From the NCBI RefSeq assembly GCF_014282275.1, contig NZ_VFIA01000006.1, positions 62,001 through 126,000 on the forward strand: 64,000 nucleotides of DNA, written 5' to 3'. The notes under the pieces are model-generated. The model worked only from the letters and a program-made list of their open reading frames with translations. It was not told the origin of the DNA and made no database searches. Numbering within the stretch: position 1 is the first letter of the stretch; every line of letters starts with the position of its first letter. Both the position numbers and the translations under genes were made by a program. Origin of the DNA: Spirosoma utsteinense. GTDB lineage: Bacteria > Bacteroidota > Bacteroidia > Cytophagales > Spirosomataceae. This document shows, one piece after another, positions 41,646 to 49,670 of the stretch.

Positions 41646-42320
41646 ATGATGGAACGTTTACTGCATTTCTTTGCGCAATATCCAATTGATCTTATTTCCC
41701 ATTTAAGCAGTATTCTTTCCATCATAGCTGGTGCCCTGCGTTATAAATATTTAACCCCTAATCTTAAAGCAATATGGGTTTTATTTATTCTTAACTTTAT
41801 TAAAGATACATACTCGCTAATCATAATATTTACTGAGCCCAGTAACGCATATATATATAACATAGAACCTATTTACCAGACAATTTTAATAGGCGTCATA
41901 TTTTATCTTTCTTTCGATGGTTCCGCCAACCGTCGGCTTATTGGCGCACTTACTGGTATCTGCACGCTGATTACCTTGTTTTACTACCAGAAAGATCAGG
42001 TATCGACGGTTAGTTTGTCTGTATTCAAGCTCTTTGCCATTGTTCTTTCGCTGAGTTACTTTAACAAGGTAGTAATGGATATGCGGGTGAAGAATATTAT
42101 GGGCCACAGTATGTTTTGGTTTACAGCCGGCCTACTTGTCTATGCAGCGGGTACCTTTTTTACTGTCCTGTTCAGTGAGTTTATTTTCAATCCAAAAATA
42201 GTTGATGACGAAACATTCAGCATCTACTGGAATTTAAACAGCTTCCTTTTTATTCTATTTGCAGTACTATCGGCTATTAGTATTTGGTTTGGTAAATTTG
42301 ATCGCGAGAATTTAATATGA
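41646..42320 (+). CDS. seven-helix membrane protein, unknown function
   Basis: A 224-residue inner-membrane protein with about seven hydrophobic helices (for example LISHLSSILSIIAGALRY, AIWVLFILNFI, TILIGVIFYLSF, SLSVFKLFAIVLSLSYF, MFWFTAGLLVYAAGTFFTVL). No catalytic motif was seen. The ATG at 41646 was chosen. AT-richer than its neighbours. Its position right before a histidine kinase gene with only one membrane helix suggests it may sense or transmit a signal to that kinase; this is context only. Confidence 0.75.
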   Translation: MMERLLHFFAQYPIDLISHLSSILSIIAGALRYKYLTPNLKAIWVLFILNFIKDTYSLIIIFTEPSNAYIYNIEPIYQTILIGVIFYLSFDGSANRRLIGALTGICTLITLFYYQKDQVSTVSLSVFKLFAIVLSLSYFNKVVMDMRVKNIMGHSMFWFTAGLLVYAAGTFFTVLFSEFIFNPKIVDDETFSIYWNLNSFLFILFAVLSAISIWFGKFDRENLI

Positions 42321-42514
42321 ACCGAAGGACCTGGTAGGATTACAGAAGATACCTATTCCAGGACAAATACGGTTTATCAGGACCGGGTAACCAGTCATGG
42401 ATTTGGTCGGTTCGTTTACCACTCACTCAGTCGCCCTACTCAACAATTGACATTAGGGCGCGTTATGTCCACTTTTACCCTACTTTCTTTGAGTCGTAGT
42501 TAAATGTAGTGTCA

Positions 42515-43333
42515 ATGGACTCCGGTTTCGTTATTGCTGTCGGTACGGCCGTGTTGTTAGTGATGGCGGTGTTTATCATCATCTTCGTCGCCTATTACCA
42601 GCAAAAGCAGGCGAAACAGCAACTGGCACTCAAAGAACTACAAGAGCAGCACCGGCGCGAACTGATGGCCGCTACGTTCCGGGGGCAGGAAGCCGAGCGC
42701 CGGCGGCTTGCCGAAGATCTGCACGATGGTATTGGTACCATGCTATCGGTAACCAAGATGAGCCTCAATCAACTGGAGCGCCAAATGAATGGAGAGGTGA
42801 CCATGCGCACCAGTCTCCACATCCAGAAAACGCGCTCCATGATTGATGAGACAATGACCAATGTCCGCCGTATCAGTCGGGATCTGGTACCAACTACGCT
42901 CGAACGCTTTGGGTTGCTGGCCGCCCTCGAAGAACTCGCCGACCGCGCCACTGATGGCGAATTGGAGGTCCATGTAGACTGTCCCGAATCAATCAGCGAC
43001 TTGTCTTCACCAACAACATTGATGCTCTACCGGATTGCCCAGGAGTTGGTCAACAATGCGATTCGGCACGCACGTGCCAGGTATATTACCATTCAGCTTT
43101 ATTGCATCAACACCGAAGTACGAATGTCGGTGCTTGACGACGGGGTCGGTTTCGACTTCGACGCCGTAATGGAAGACAAGCAGGGGGGATTGGGGCTGCG
43201 TAATATTGAAAGTCGTCTGAGTGTCATGGATGGACACGTAACCTTCGATGTGGCTCATGGCCGGGGGTCACAGGTACACGTTCAGGTACGCCTGACCAAT
43301 CAGGCACCTGTTGAAAGAGCAATTGTAGGATAG
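42515..43333 (+). CDS. NarX-type sensor histidine kinase
   Basis: A 272-residue histidine kinase of the HisKA_3 (NarX/DesK) type. The ATG at 42515 was chosen over a GTG two codons upstream. One membrane helix (about 6-27) is followed by a coiled-coil linker rich in Gln, then the phosphoacceptor His70 in RRRLAEDLHDGIGTMLS, and the ATPase domain with N-box ELVNNAIRHARA, G1-box VLDDGVGFDF and G2-box GGLGLRNIESRL. With no sensor domain it should work with a partner, perhaps the upstream 7TM protein. The response regulator gene follows at 145 bases. Confidence 0.92.
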   Translation: MDSGFVIAVGTAVLLVMAVFIIIFVAYYQQKQAKQQLALKELQEQHRRELMAATFRGQEAERRRLAEDLHDGIGTMLSVTKMSLNQLERQMNGEVTMRTSLHIQKTRSMIDETMTNVRRISRDLVPTTLERFGLLAALEELADRATDGELEVHVDCPESISDLSSPTTLMLYRIAQELVNNAIRHARARYITIQLYCINTEVRMSVLDDGVGFDFDAVMEDKQGGLGLRNIESRLSVMDGHVTFDVAHGRGSQVHVQVRLTNQAPVERAIVG

Positions 43334-43407
43334 CGCAGGTAGGTATAAGCTACAGCAAATGAATTGAACGTCAGTAAGGTACGCTTTTTCTTCCGCAGCC
43401 GGTCGTT

Positions 43408-43415
43408 TATATTCG
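43408..43415 (+). promoter_or_regulatory. possible -7 element of the response regulator gene
   Basis: TATATTCG, one base from TAnnTTTG, with a CTTTTTC run about 19-24 bases upstream. It would allow the regulator gene to be expressed apart from the kinase gene. Confidence 0.35.
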
Positions 43416-43478
43416 TGCCCGTTGTTTGCTTTGTCCCTGGTTTCAACGACCAATACCTACCTCTTAATACCTTCCTCT

Positions 43479-44138
43479 ATGCGAAAGATCAAACTGGCAC
43501 TCTGCGATGACCACACGCTGTTCCGGATTGGAATGGCTACTATACTAGGTCAGGTTCATGACTTTGAATTGATACTTGAAGCGGGTAACGGACAGGAACT
43601 GATCGACCGAATCCCCCGAAAAACACCCGACGTGGTGTTGCTGGATCTGCAAATGCCCGTTATGGACGGAACCGCTACCGCCGATTATCTGCGCGAAAAT
43701 TACCCGCTTATTAAAATTGTTGTGCTCACTATGCACGACGAGGATCGAATGGTGTTGCACCTGTTGGAAAAAGGCGTTAGCGGCTACCTGCTTAAAGATG
43801 CGGAAGCAGGTGAGGTTGAAAAAGCAATTCGGAAAGTAATGGACGAAGGGGTCTACCTAAACGATTTTGTGTCGAAGGCAATGCTCCGTAAAATGACAAA
43901 TAAAACGACTGTCGTCAGGCCAATCAATGCGTTTTACAATAGCAAAATACTCCTCTCAGAACGTGAAAAAGAGGTATTGATGCTGATTTGTGAGGGGTTA
44001 TCTACTAACGAAATTAGTGAGAAAATCTTTCTCAGCCCCCGTACCGTTGAAGGGCACCGCCTGCGAATCCTCGAAAAAACCGGCACCAAAAACACCGCCG
44101 GCATGGTGGCCTACGCCTTTAAGAATAGTTTGGTTTAA
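43479..44138 (+). CDS. NarL/FixJ-type response regulator
   Basis: A 219-residue response regulator. The ATG of MRKIKLALCDDHTLFRIGMA was chosen. The receiver domain has the acidic pocket CDDH (10-12), phosphoacceptor Asp56 in VVLLDLQMPVMDG, Thr in VVLTMHDED and Lys in SGYLLKDAEAG. The LuxR-type helix-turn-helix at about 155-215 reads LSEREKEVLMLICEGLSTNE, ISEKIFLSPRTVEGHRLRIL. It is the partner of the kinase encoded upstream. Target genes are unknown; the GA-rich repeat begins right after its stop codon. Confidence 0.93.
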   Translation: MRKIKLALCDDHTLFRIGMATILGQVHDFELILEAGNGQELIDRIPRKTPDVVLLDLQMPVMDGTATADYLRENYPLIKIVVLTMHDEDRMVLHLLEKGVSGYLLKDAEAGEVEKAIRKVMDEGVYLNDFVSKAMLRKMTNKTTVVRPINAFYNSKILLSEREKEVLMLICEGLSTNEISEKIFLSPRTVEGHRLRILEKTGTKNTAGMVAYAFKNSLV

Positions 44139-44141
44139 AAA

Positions 44142-44346
44142 AAAGGAGGAAAGGGAGGATGGAGAAAAGGGAGGAAGGAGGAGGGAGGAAAGGGAGGAAA
44201 GGGAGGAAAGGGAGGAAAGGGAGGAAAGGGAGGAAAGGGAGGAAAGGGAGGAAAGGGAGGAAGGAGGAAGGAGGAAAGGGAGGATGGAGAAAAGGGATTG
44301 AATGTGCATTCCTTTCCTCCCTCCTCCCTTTCCTCCTTCCTCCCCC
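44142..44346. repeat. GA-rich palindrome with eight tandem 9-bp units
   Basis: A purine-rich left part (44142-44297) and a pyrimidine-rich right part (44310-44346) that are broadly complementary, with a loop around ATTGAATGTGCATTCC. The left part contains eight exact copies of GGGAGGAAA (44183-44254) and shorter relatives. The unequal arm lengths suggest recent growth of the tandem run. It separates the convergent response regulator and SDR genes, and ends next to the SDR stop codon at 44347. Confidence 0.93.
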
Positions 44347-45135
44347 TTATAACCCTCCCGTCTTCCCGCCATCTACGGGTACGTTAATGCCTGAAATGCT
44401 GGCTGCTGCGGGTGTGCATAAAAAGGTTACAGCCGCGGCTACTTCCTCAGCCGTAGCGAAACGCCCGATTGGAATGTCGCTCTTCATTTGAGCAGCTACG
44501 TCTTCTTCTGATTTCCCTGACGATTTGGCCCGCATGGCCAGTACGGCGTCTAACCGGGCGGTGCTTGTGTAACCAGGTAGTACGTTATTGACGGTTATAC
44601 CGAACTGTCCTAACTCCAGCGATAATGTTTTAGACCACTGAGCCACCGCTCCCCGAATGGTGTTGGAAACGCCTAATCCCACAATTGGCTGTTTTACGGA
44701 CGTAGAAATAATATTGACGATACGGCCATACCCCGCCCGTTTCATCGCCGGTACTACAGCCTGTACCAATGCCTGGTTGTTGAGCAGGTGATTGTGGAAC
44801 GTCTGAACGAATTCTTCTGGTTTGGCATCGATCAGGGCTCCACCCGCCGGCCCACCCGTATTGTTGATAAGAATGTGCAGATCAGGAAACTGCGCCAGGT
44901 GTTGCGTGATGGCCGAAGATACGGCTCCCGACTGGCTGAAGTCGGCAACGATATACCGATGCGTTTGCCCATGATCGGTAGCCAGTGTATCGACGGTTTC
45001 TTTTAGTGCTGCTTCATTACGGGCCATGAGTACAAGGGTAGCCCCCAATAAAGCCAGCTCTATGGCCGTTGCGCGGCCAATGCCCTGTGTACTACCGCCG
45101 ACCAGAGCTGTTTTTCCTGTTAAGTCCAGATTCAT
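44347..45135 (-). CDS. SDR-family protein with altered catalytic motif
   Basis: A 262-residue short-chain dehydrogenase-like protein. The cofactor site ALVGGSTQGIGRATAIEL and LILINNTGG-like strand (HILINNTGGPAGG) are present, as is the Ser region RIVNIISTSVKQP. The YxxxK motif is replaced by SNTIR in GLGVSNTIRGAVAQWSKTLS. A known subgroup of beta-ketoacyl reductase-like SDRs shows the same loss, so this is a family trait rather than a broken gene. Activity and substrate are uncertain. Confidence 0.87.
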   Translation of the reverse strand: MNLDLTGKTALVGGSTQGIGRATAIELALLGATLVLMARNEAALKETVDTLATDHGQTHRYIVADFSQSGAVSSAITQHLAQFPDLHILINNTGGPAGGALIDAKPEEFVQTFHNHLLNNQALVQAVVPAMKRAGYGRIVNIISTSVKQPIVGLGVSNTIRGAVAQWSKTLSLELGQFGITVNNVLPGYTSTARLDAVLAMRAKSSGKSEEDVAAQMKSDIPIGRFATAEEVAAAVTFLCTPAAASISGINVPVDGGKTGGL

Positions 45136-45220
45136 TGATTTGAGTGAGGTTATTGCCAGCCGCTAGAGTATAAACCTTTTGCGCTTTCCCTACGTATGTA
45201 CTCCTAAACAAACAAAAATA

Positions 45221-46006
45221 ATGAAACACTACACGATAAAAGGAATGGTCATGTTACTGTTTGGTTTGATAGTATCTGGCCTGACCGCCTTCCGTGACCC
45301 TTTTTTCCCATTATCTCCTTTAGCTGAGCCTGTTAGTCACGTAATTTTTGATCAGTTGGCCAAAAAATACATCGATGAAAAAGGGCTGGTCAACTACAAA
45401 GGCTTTAGGAGCGATGGAAAAGAGTTGAAAAAATACCTCGATTTGCTGGCCGGTAACCCACCAACCGACAAGTGGAGCCAAAGTGAGCAGATTGCCTACT
45501 GGATCAATGCCTACAACGCGAACACGATTCAGCTGATTCTGGACCACTACCCTGTTAAGAGTATCCAGGATATTGGTAGTAAGATCAAGATACCATTCGT
45601 CAATACCCCCTGGGATGTCAAATTTATCAAGGTGGGCAATGAAACGTATGACCTGAACCGGATTGAACATGGTACGTTGCGGAAAAAATTCGATGACAAA
45701 CGTATTCATTTCGCGCTCGTATGTGCAGCCCGGTCGTGTCCCAGACTGCGCAACGAGGCCTATACGGCTGCTAAACTGGACGCACAGTTGAACGACCAGG
45801 GTGTCGACTTTATGAACAATCCGGCCAAGAATGCTATTACGCCCCAGAAAGCGAGTTTGTCCAAGTATTTTGACTGGTATAAAGGCGATTGGAAAGATGA
45901 CAATAAGTCGGTTGCCTATTGGGTAAACCGGTATTCAAAGACGAAGATCAACGAGAACACCCCGATTTCTTACCTGGATTATAACTGGTCTCTCAATGAG
46001 CAGTAA
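45221..46006 (+). CDS. DUF547 protein (secreted)
   Basis: A 261-residue protein of the DUF547 family, which has a papain/transglutaminase-like look but no proven function. The ATG of MKHYTIKGMVMLLFGLIVSG was chosen; the first 23 residues are a signal or anchor segment. Family motifs are QIAYWINAYNANTIQLILDH, LNRIEHGTLRKKFDD, RIHFALVCAARSCPRLRNEA and SLSKYFDWYKGDW. From memory, DUF547 genes are often seen near photolyase genes, as here, but the reason is unknown. A hairpin with a U tract follows the gene and runs up to the Cry-DASH start. Confidence 0.88.
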   Translation: MKHYTIKGMVMLLFGLIVSGLTAFRDPFFPLSPLAEPVSHVIFDQLAKKYIDEKGLVNYKGFRSDGKELKKYLDLLAGNPPTDKWSQSEQIAYWINAYNANTIQLILDHYPVKSIQDIGSKIKIPFVNTPWDVKFIKVGNETYDLNRIEHGTLRKKFDDKRIHFALVCAARSCPRLRNEAYTAAKLDAQLNDQGVDFMNNPAKNAITPQKASLSKYFDWYKGDWKDDNKSVAYWVNRYSKTKINENTPISYLDYNWSLNEQ

Positions 46007-46069
46007 GCGCCACAGTTCCAGTCTCCTATCGGTTTAGGTCCAAAATCATAAGAACTAATCTTTCTGTTT

Positions 46070-46113
46070 CAGGTTGTCGGTAGTAGATGTCTATTACGGA
46101 CAACCTGTTTTTT
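46070..46113 (+). terminator. hairpin with U tract directly before the Cry-DASH start
   Basis: Arms CAGGTTGTCGGTAGTAGA (46070-46087) and TCTATTACGGACAACCTG (46090-46107) pair 16 of 18, with a 2-nt loop, and are followed by seven T that end at the ATG (46114). It has the form of a rho-independent terminator for the DUF547 gene, yet it leaves no room for a promoter between it and the next gene. Confidence 0.8.
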
Positions 46114-47562
46114 ATGCCCAAACGAATAGTATACTGGTTTCGTAACGACCTTCGGCTACACGACAATGATGCTTTTTCCCGAGCCATGGCCGATGATGCG
46201 CAGGTACTGCCCGTATTTGTGTTCGATCCGCGCTTGTTCACCGAATTGCCAGTCATTGGATTTCCTAAAACGGGACCTTTTCGCGCCAATTTTTTGATCG
46301 AAGCAGTAACCGATTTGCGGCAGTCTCTGCGAGAAAAAGGGGCCGATCTGATCATTCGAGTGGGTGATGCGGCTCTCGTGCTTGCCGAACTGGCTGAAGA
46401 TATCAGTGCCGAAGCCATTTATGCCAGTAAAGAAGTGACTCAGGAGGAAACCGATACGGAATCCGATCTGAGCAAACGCCTGAAGCCGCTCAATATCGAT
46501 CTGGAGCTATTCTGGCAGTCGACACTCTACCACGTTCGTGATCTCCCGTTCGATATTGCGCGGTTACCAGCCGTTTTTACCCAGTTCAGGACCAAAGTCG
46601 AGCAGGAAGCTACTGTTCGGGCGGTAATTCCGACACCCGAACGTGTTCGTTTTGTGCCCGACGTCCCTGCTGGTGATGTGCCTGCGCTAAGTACATTCGG
46701 GTTTCCGGATACGCTGATAACTGATGTTCGGGCGGCTGTAGCTTTCCATGGCGGTGAAACAACGGCGCTGGCCAGGCTACACCGGTATGTATGGAAAACC
46801 GGCCTTATCAAAACGTATAAAGAAACCCGTAATGGGATGCTGGGCGAGGATTATTCCAGTAAGTTTTCGGCCTGGCTGTCATTGGGTTGTTTGTCGCCCC
46901 GGCAGATCTACAGCGAAGTCAAGCGGTTTGAAGCGGAGCAGGTGAAAAACGATTCCACTTACTGGCTCATATTTGAGTTGGTATGGCGTGACTTTTTCCG
47001 GTTTGTGGCTCTACGCTATGGTACGCGTATTTTTAAGCCAAGTGGTATCCGCCACGACTTTAATAAGAAGTGGAATCACGACATCGATCTTTTCCAACGT
47101 TGGGTGACTGGTGAAACGGGTATCCCGTTTATCGACGCCAATATGCGCGAGTTAAATCAAACCGGGTTTATGTCGAACCGGGGGCGTCAAAATGTAGGGA
47201 GCTTTCTGGTAAAAGATCTGGGTATCGACTGGACATGGGGAGCCGCTTACTTCGAGAGCTTGCTGATCGATTATGATCCATCCAGTAACTGGGGTAACTG
47301 GAACTACGTAGCAGGCGTAGGCAATGACCCCCGCCAGGACCGGTATTTCAATATCTACAGCCAGGCTACACGTTACGACGAACGGGGCGAGTATGTAAAA
47401 CACTGGCTCCCTGAACTGGCTGCTGTACCGGCCGATCAAGTACATCTGATTTACGATCTGTCGGCAACAGAACAGGCGCAGTATGGGTTAATACAGGGTG
47501 AATCGTATCCGCTACCGGTCATCAATCCAGAGAAGTGGACAAAGGCCGAAAAACACCGCTAG
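46114..47562 (+). CDS. DASH-family cryptochrome
   Basis: A 482-residue flavoprotein of the cryptochrome/photolyase family. The ATG of MPKRIVYWFRNDLRLHDN was chosen; it directly follows a terminator-like hairpin, and a start at 46087 would place the first codons inside that hairpin. Antenna (photolyase N-terminal) domain 1-135, FAD domain after about 200. The C-terminal block GNWNYVAGVGNDPRQDRYFN and DERGEYVKHWLPEL is characteristic of Cry-DASH, which repairs pyrimidine dimers in single-stranded DNA and may act in light sensing. FAD-binding motifs such as MRELNQTGFMSNRGRQNVGS are complete. Confidence 0.92.
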   Translation: MPKRIVYWFRNDLRLHDNDAFSRAMADDAQVLPVFVFDPRLFTELPVIGFPKTGPFRANFLIEAVTDLRQSLREKGADLIIRVGDAALVLAELAEDISAEAIYASKEVTQEETDTESDLSKRLKPLNIDLELFWQSTLYHVRDLPFDIARLPAVFTQFRTKVEQEATVRAVIPTPERVRFVPDVPAGDVPALSTFGFPDTLITDVRAAVAFHGGETTALARLHRYVWKTGLIKTYKETRNGMLGEDYSSKFSAWLSLGCLSPRQIYSEVKRFEAEQVKNDSTYWLIFELVWRDFFRFVALRYGTRIFKPSGIRHDFNKKWNHDIDLFQRWVTGETGIPFIDANMRELNQTGFMSNRGRQNVGSFLVKDLGIDWTWGAAYFESLLIDYDPSSNWGNWNYVAGVGNDPRQDRYFNIYSQATRYDERGEYVKHWLPELAAVPADQVHLIYDLSATEQAQYGLIQGESYPLPVINPEKWTKAEKHR

Positions 47563-47574
47563 CGTAGTTTTACG

Positions 47575-47604
47575 TTGACAAATTGATAGTTTTACCCAAC
47601 TTTG
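47575..47604 (+). promoter_or_regulatory. promoter of the lemA-TPM genes
   Basis: TTG at 47575-47577 and CAACTTTG at 47597-47604 with a 19-base spacer; the -7 box differs from TAnnTTTG in the first base. Start of transcription near 47611, 28 bases before the lemA ATG. Confidence 0.55.
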
Positions 47605-47638
47605 GCCTCAACAACAATTCTTTCTATCTGAACAAACC

Positions 47639-48220
47639 ATGTCAAGAACCTTAATTATCGTAGTCGTAATCGCTATTGCGCTGGGTATGTACGGCTGTAG
47701 TTCCTATAACGGCCTCGTCGAAAAAGACACAAAAGTTGAAAACTCATGGGCCAATGTGCAAACGCAGTACCAGCGTCGCGCCGACCTGATTCCTAACCTT
47801 GTCCGGACAGTACAGGGTGCAGCTAATTTCGAGAAAAGTACGCTTACGGCTGTGATTCAAGCGCGGGCCAACGCCACAGGTATCAACCTGAATGCCGATC
47901 AGCTGACTCCCGAAAATATTCAGAAGTTTCAGGCTGCTCAGGATCAGTTGAGTGGCTCACTGTCGCGCCTGCTGGCGGTAGCCGAGAGCTACCCGCAATT
48001 GCGCGCCACGCAGAATTTCTCTGAACTACAGGCGCAGCTGGAAGGTACAGAAAACCGCATCACGGTAGCCCGTAACGATTTCAACGGCGTAGCTACCAGC
48101 TATAACCAATCGGTTCGGTCGTTCCCGAACAATATCTTCGCAGGTATCTTTGGTTTCGCACGGAAAGGTTTATTTGAAGCGTCGAAAGCTGCCCAGAACG
48201 CTCCAACGGTACAATTTTAA
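47639..48220 (+). CDS. lemA: LemA-family protein
   Basis: A 193-residue membrane-associated protein of the LemA family. The N-terminus ends in a lipobox-like sequence (IALGMYGCSSYNGL), so it is probably a lipoprotein. LemA motifs are SYNGLVEKDTKVENSWANVQ, TQYQRRADLIPNLVRTVQGA, ENRITVARNDFNGVATSYNQ and RSFPNNIFAGIFGF. The family is helical and of unknown function; its gene is commonly followed by TPM-domain genes, as here (two copies). Confidence 0.93.
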   Translation: MSRTLIIVVVIAIALGMYGCSSYNGLVEKDTKVENSWANVQTQYQRRADLIPNLVRTVQGAANFEKSTLTAVIQARANATGINLNADQLTPENIQKFQAAQDQLSGSLSRLLAVAESYPQLRATQNFSELQAQLEGTENRITVARNDFNGVATSYNQSVRSFPNNIFAGIFGFARKGLFEASKAAQNAPTVQF

Positions 48221-48226
48221 TACCGG

Positions 48227-48281
48227 TGAACGATGAACGATGAATGCATTCCTGCACTAATCATTCATCGTTCATCATTCA
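48227..48281. repeat. 20-bp palindrome with tandem words between lemA and the TPM gene
   Basis: Arms 48227-48246 and 48262-48281 match at 19 of 20, loop 15 nt. The arms are tandem variants of GAACGAT/GAATGAT. It lies within a run of three genes on the same strand and has no U tract, so it is more likely an intercistronic stabiliser or attenuator than a full terminator. Confidence 0.9.
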
Positions 48282-48291
48282 TAAGTAACTT

Positions 48292-48723
48292 ATGTCTCCC
48301 TTCACGCCTGATCAGCAAGAGCGCATTGTAGAAGCCATTCGACAGGCTGAAAAGGCCACATCGGGTGAAATTCGGGTGCATGTCGAGCCAAACTGCCCGT
48401 CAGTAGATCCTGTACAGCGAGCCATTGACGTATTTGCCCGCCTGGGTATGCATCAGACAAAGGCCCAAAACGGGGTACTTTTCTATCTGGCCCATGTCGA
48501 CCGTAAGTTTGCTGTATTGGGCGATAAGGGAATTGACGCCAAAGTGCCCCCTGGTTTCTGGGAAAGTACAAAAGACCTGCTACGGACCTACTTTGCCAGG
48601 GGTGATTATGCCGAAGGGTTAAGTCAGGGAATTGAGCAGGCCGGACAACAGCTACGGCGGTATTTTCCGTATGACGGCGTTACCGATACCAACGAACTCA
48701 CCGACGATATTTCGATTGAATGA
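48292..48723 (+). CDS. TPM-domain protein, soluble
   Basis: A 143-residue protein made of one TPM (TLP18.3/Psb32/MOLO-1) domain without a signal peptide. Motifs are TSGEIRVHVEPNCP, KAQNGVLFYLAHVDRKFAV, LGDKGIDAKVPPGFWEST and DYAEGLSQGIEQAGQQL. It lies between lemA and a second, secreted TPM protein gene. LemA and TPM proteins are thought to act together in the envelope; their reaction is not known. The stop codon is 7 bases before the next start. Confidence 0.9.
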   Translation: MSPFTPDQQERIVEAIRQAEKATSGEIRVHVEPNCPSVDPVQRAIDVFARLGMHQTKAQNGVLFYLAHVDRKFAVLGDKGIDAKVPPGFWESTKDLLRTYFARGDYAEGLSQGIEQAGQQLRRYFPYDGVTDTNELTDDISIE

Positions 48724-48730
48724 CACTTCT

Positions 48731-49582
48731 GTGAACGTACCTACTTTCTTTATTAAGGCTGTCCGAACGATCCGGCTGGCTATGCTGGTGTTTCTACTGG
48801 CGTTGTCGACTAACGTACAGGCGCAGCAAGAGCCGGCTACCGAAACCGGTACAAGTGCCGATGCAGCCATTCCGGATAAGCCCAGCCCGCCCCGGTTGGT
48901 CAACGATTTCGTGGGTATACTGAGCAGCAATGAGCGGGCCCAGCTGGAACAGAAACTCCGGACATATAATGACTCCACCTCGTCGCAGGTAACGATCGTC
49001 ATTGTTAAAACGACAGAGCCGTATCCCATTGGTGACTTTGCTTTTCAGGTAGGCCGGAAGTGGGGTGTTGGTCAACAGGGCAAAAACAACGGGATTGTCA
49101 TCGCCTGGGCTACCCAAACCCGTAAAGTATACATTTCTGTTGGCTACGGCCTGGAGGGAGCCATTCCCGATGCCATTGCCAAACGAATCATCACTAACCA
49201 AATAACGCCCGCCTTCCGGCAGCAGCAGTATTACCAGGGCCTGGATGCAGCTACAACCGAACTGTTTCAGCGCGCCAGTGGCGAGTATAAAAGTGATCCC
49301 AAGGCGGATAGCGGTGAAGGTGGAGGTTCTTTCTTTCTGATTCTGATTATTATAATGGTCGTCATTTTCATCATCATCCGCCGGAATCGGGGTGGTGGGG
49401 GCGGCAGCAACCGGAACCGGGGTGGCGGATTCTTTCCTCCGATCTTCTTTCCAACATCAACCTTCTCGGGCTGGGGTAACTCTGGCGGGGGAGGATTTGG
49501 GGGCGGTAGTGGCGGTGGAGGAGGTTTTGGCGGCTTCGGTGGAGGTAGCTTTGGCGGGGGCGGTGCCGGGGGAGACTACTAG
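48731..49582 (+). CDS. TPM-domain protein, membrane-anchored with Gly-rich tail (YgcG-like)
   Basis: A 283-residue envelope protein. A GTG at 48731, 7 bases after the previous stop codon, was taken as start; an ATG at 48782 is also possible. A signal peptide (about 18-34, ending in VQAQ) is followed by the TPM domain at about 55-190 (LVNDFVGILSSNERAQLEQK, KNNGIVIAWATQTRKVYISV, GYGLEGAIPDAIAKRI), one membrane helix (LILIIIMVVIFIII) and a Gly-rich tail. Third gene of the lemA group. A strong hairpin terminator follows. Confidence 0.88.
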   Translation: MNVPTFFIKAVRTIRLAMLVFLLALSTNVQAQQEPATETGTSADAAIPDKPSPPRLVNDFVGILSSNERAQLEQKLRTYNDSTSSQVTIVIVKTTEPYPIGDFAFQVGRKWGVGQQGKNNGIVIAWATQTRKVYISVGYGLEGAIPDAIAKRIITNQITPAFRQQQYYQGLDAATTELFQRASGEYKSDPKADSGEGGGSFFLILIIIMVVIFIIIRRNRGGGGGSNRNRGGGFFPPIFFPTSTFSGWGNSGGGGFGGGSGGGGGFGGFGGGSFGGGGAGGDY

Positions 49583-49602
49583 CAACCAGCCTTACTAATC
49601 AA

Positions 49603-49655
49603 AAAAGGGGTTCGATAAGCTGCCGTTGAACAGGCCAGCTTATCGAACCCCTTTT
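49603..49655. terminator. 20-bp hairpin terminator between convergent genes
   Basis: Arms 49603-49622 and 49636-49655 are exact reverse complements (AAAAGGGGTTCGATAAGCTG and partner) with A and T runs at the ends, so it can stop transcription in both directions between the TPM gene and gmhA. Confidence 0.92.
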
Positions 49656-49670
49656 CTCATATAGAGCAAA

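Noticed and set aside
44183-44254. Tandem repeat as a possible CRISPR array
   Set aside because: Units are 9 bp, contiguous and without spacers; no cas genes are present.
43990-44491. Long open frames with REEREE/GRKGRK repeats over the GA-rich region on both strands
   Set aside because: They arise from the 9-bp tandem repeat, which keeps the frame open. They overlap the ends of real genes and have no family features.
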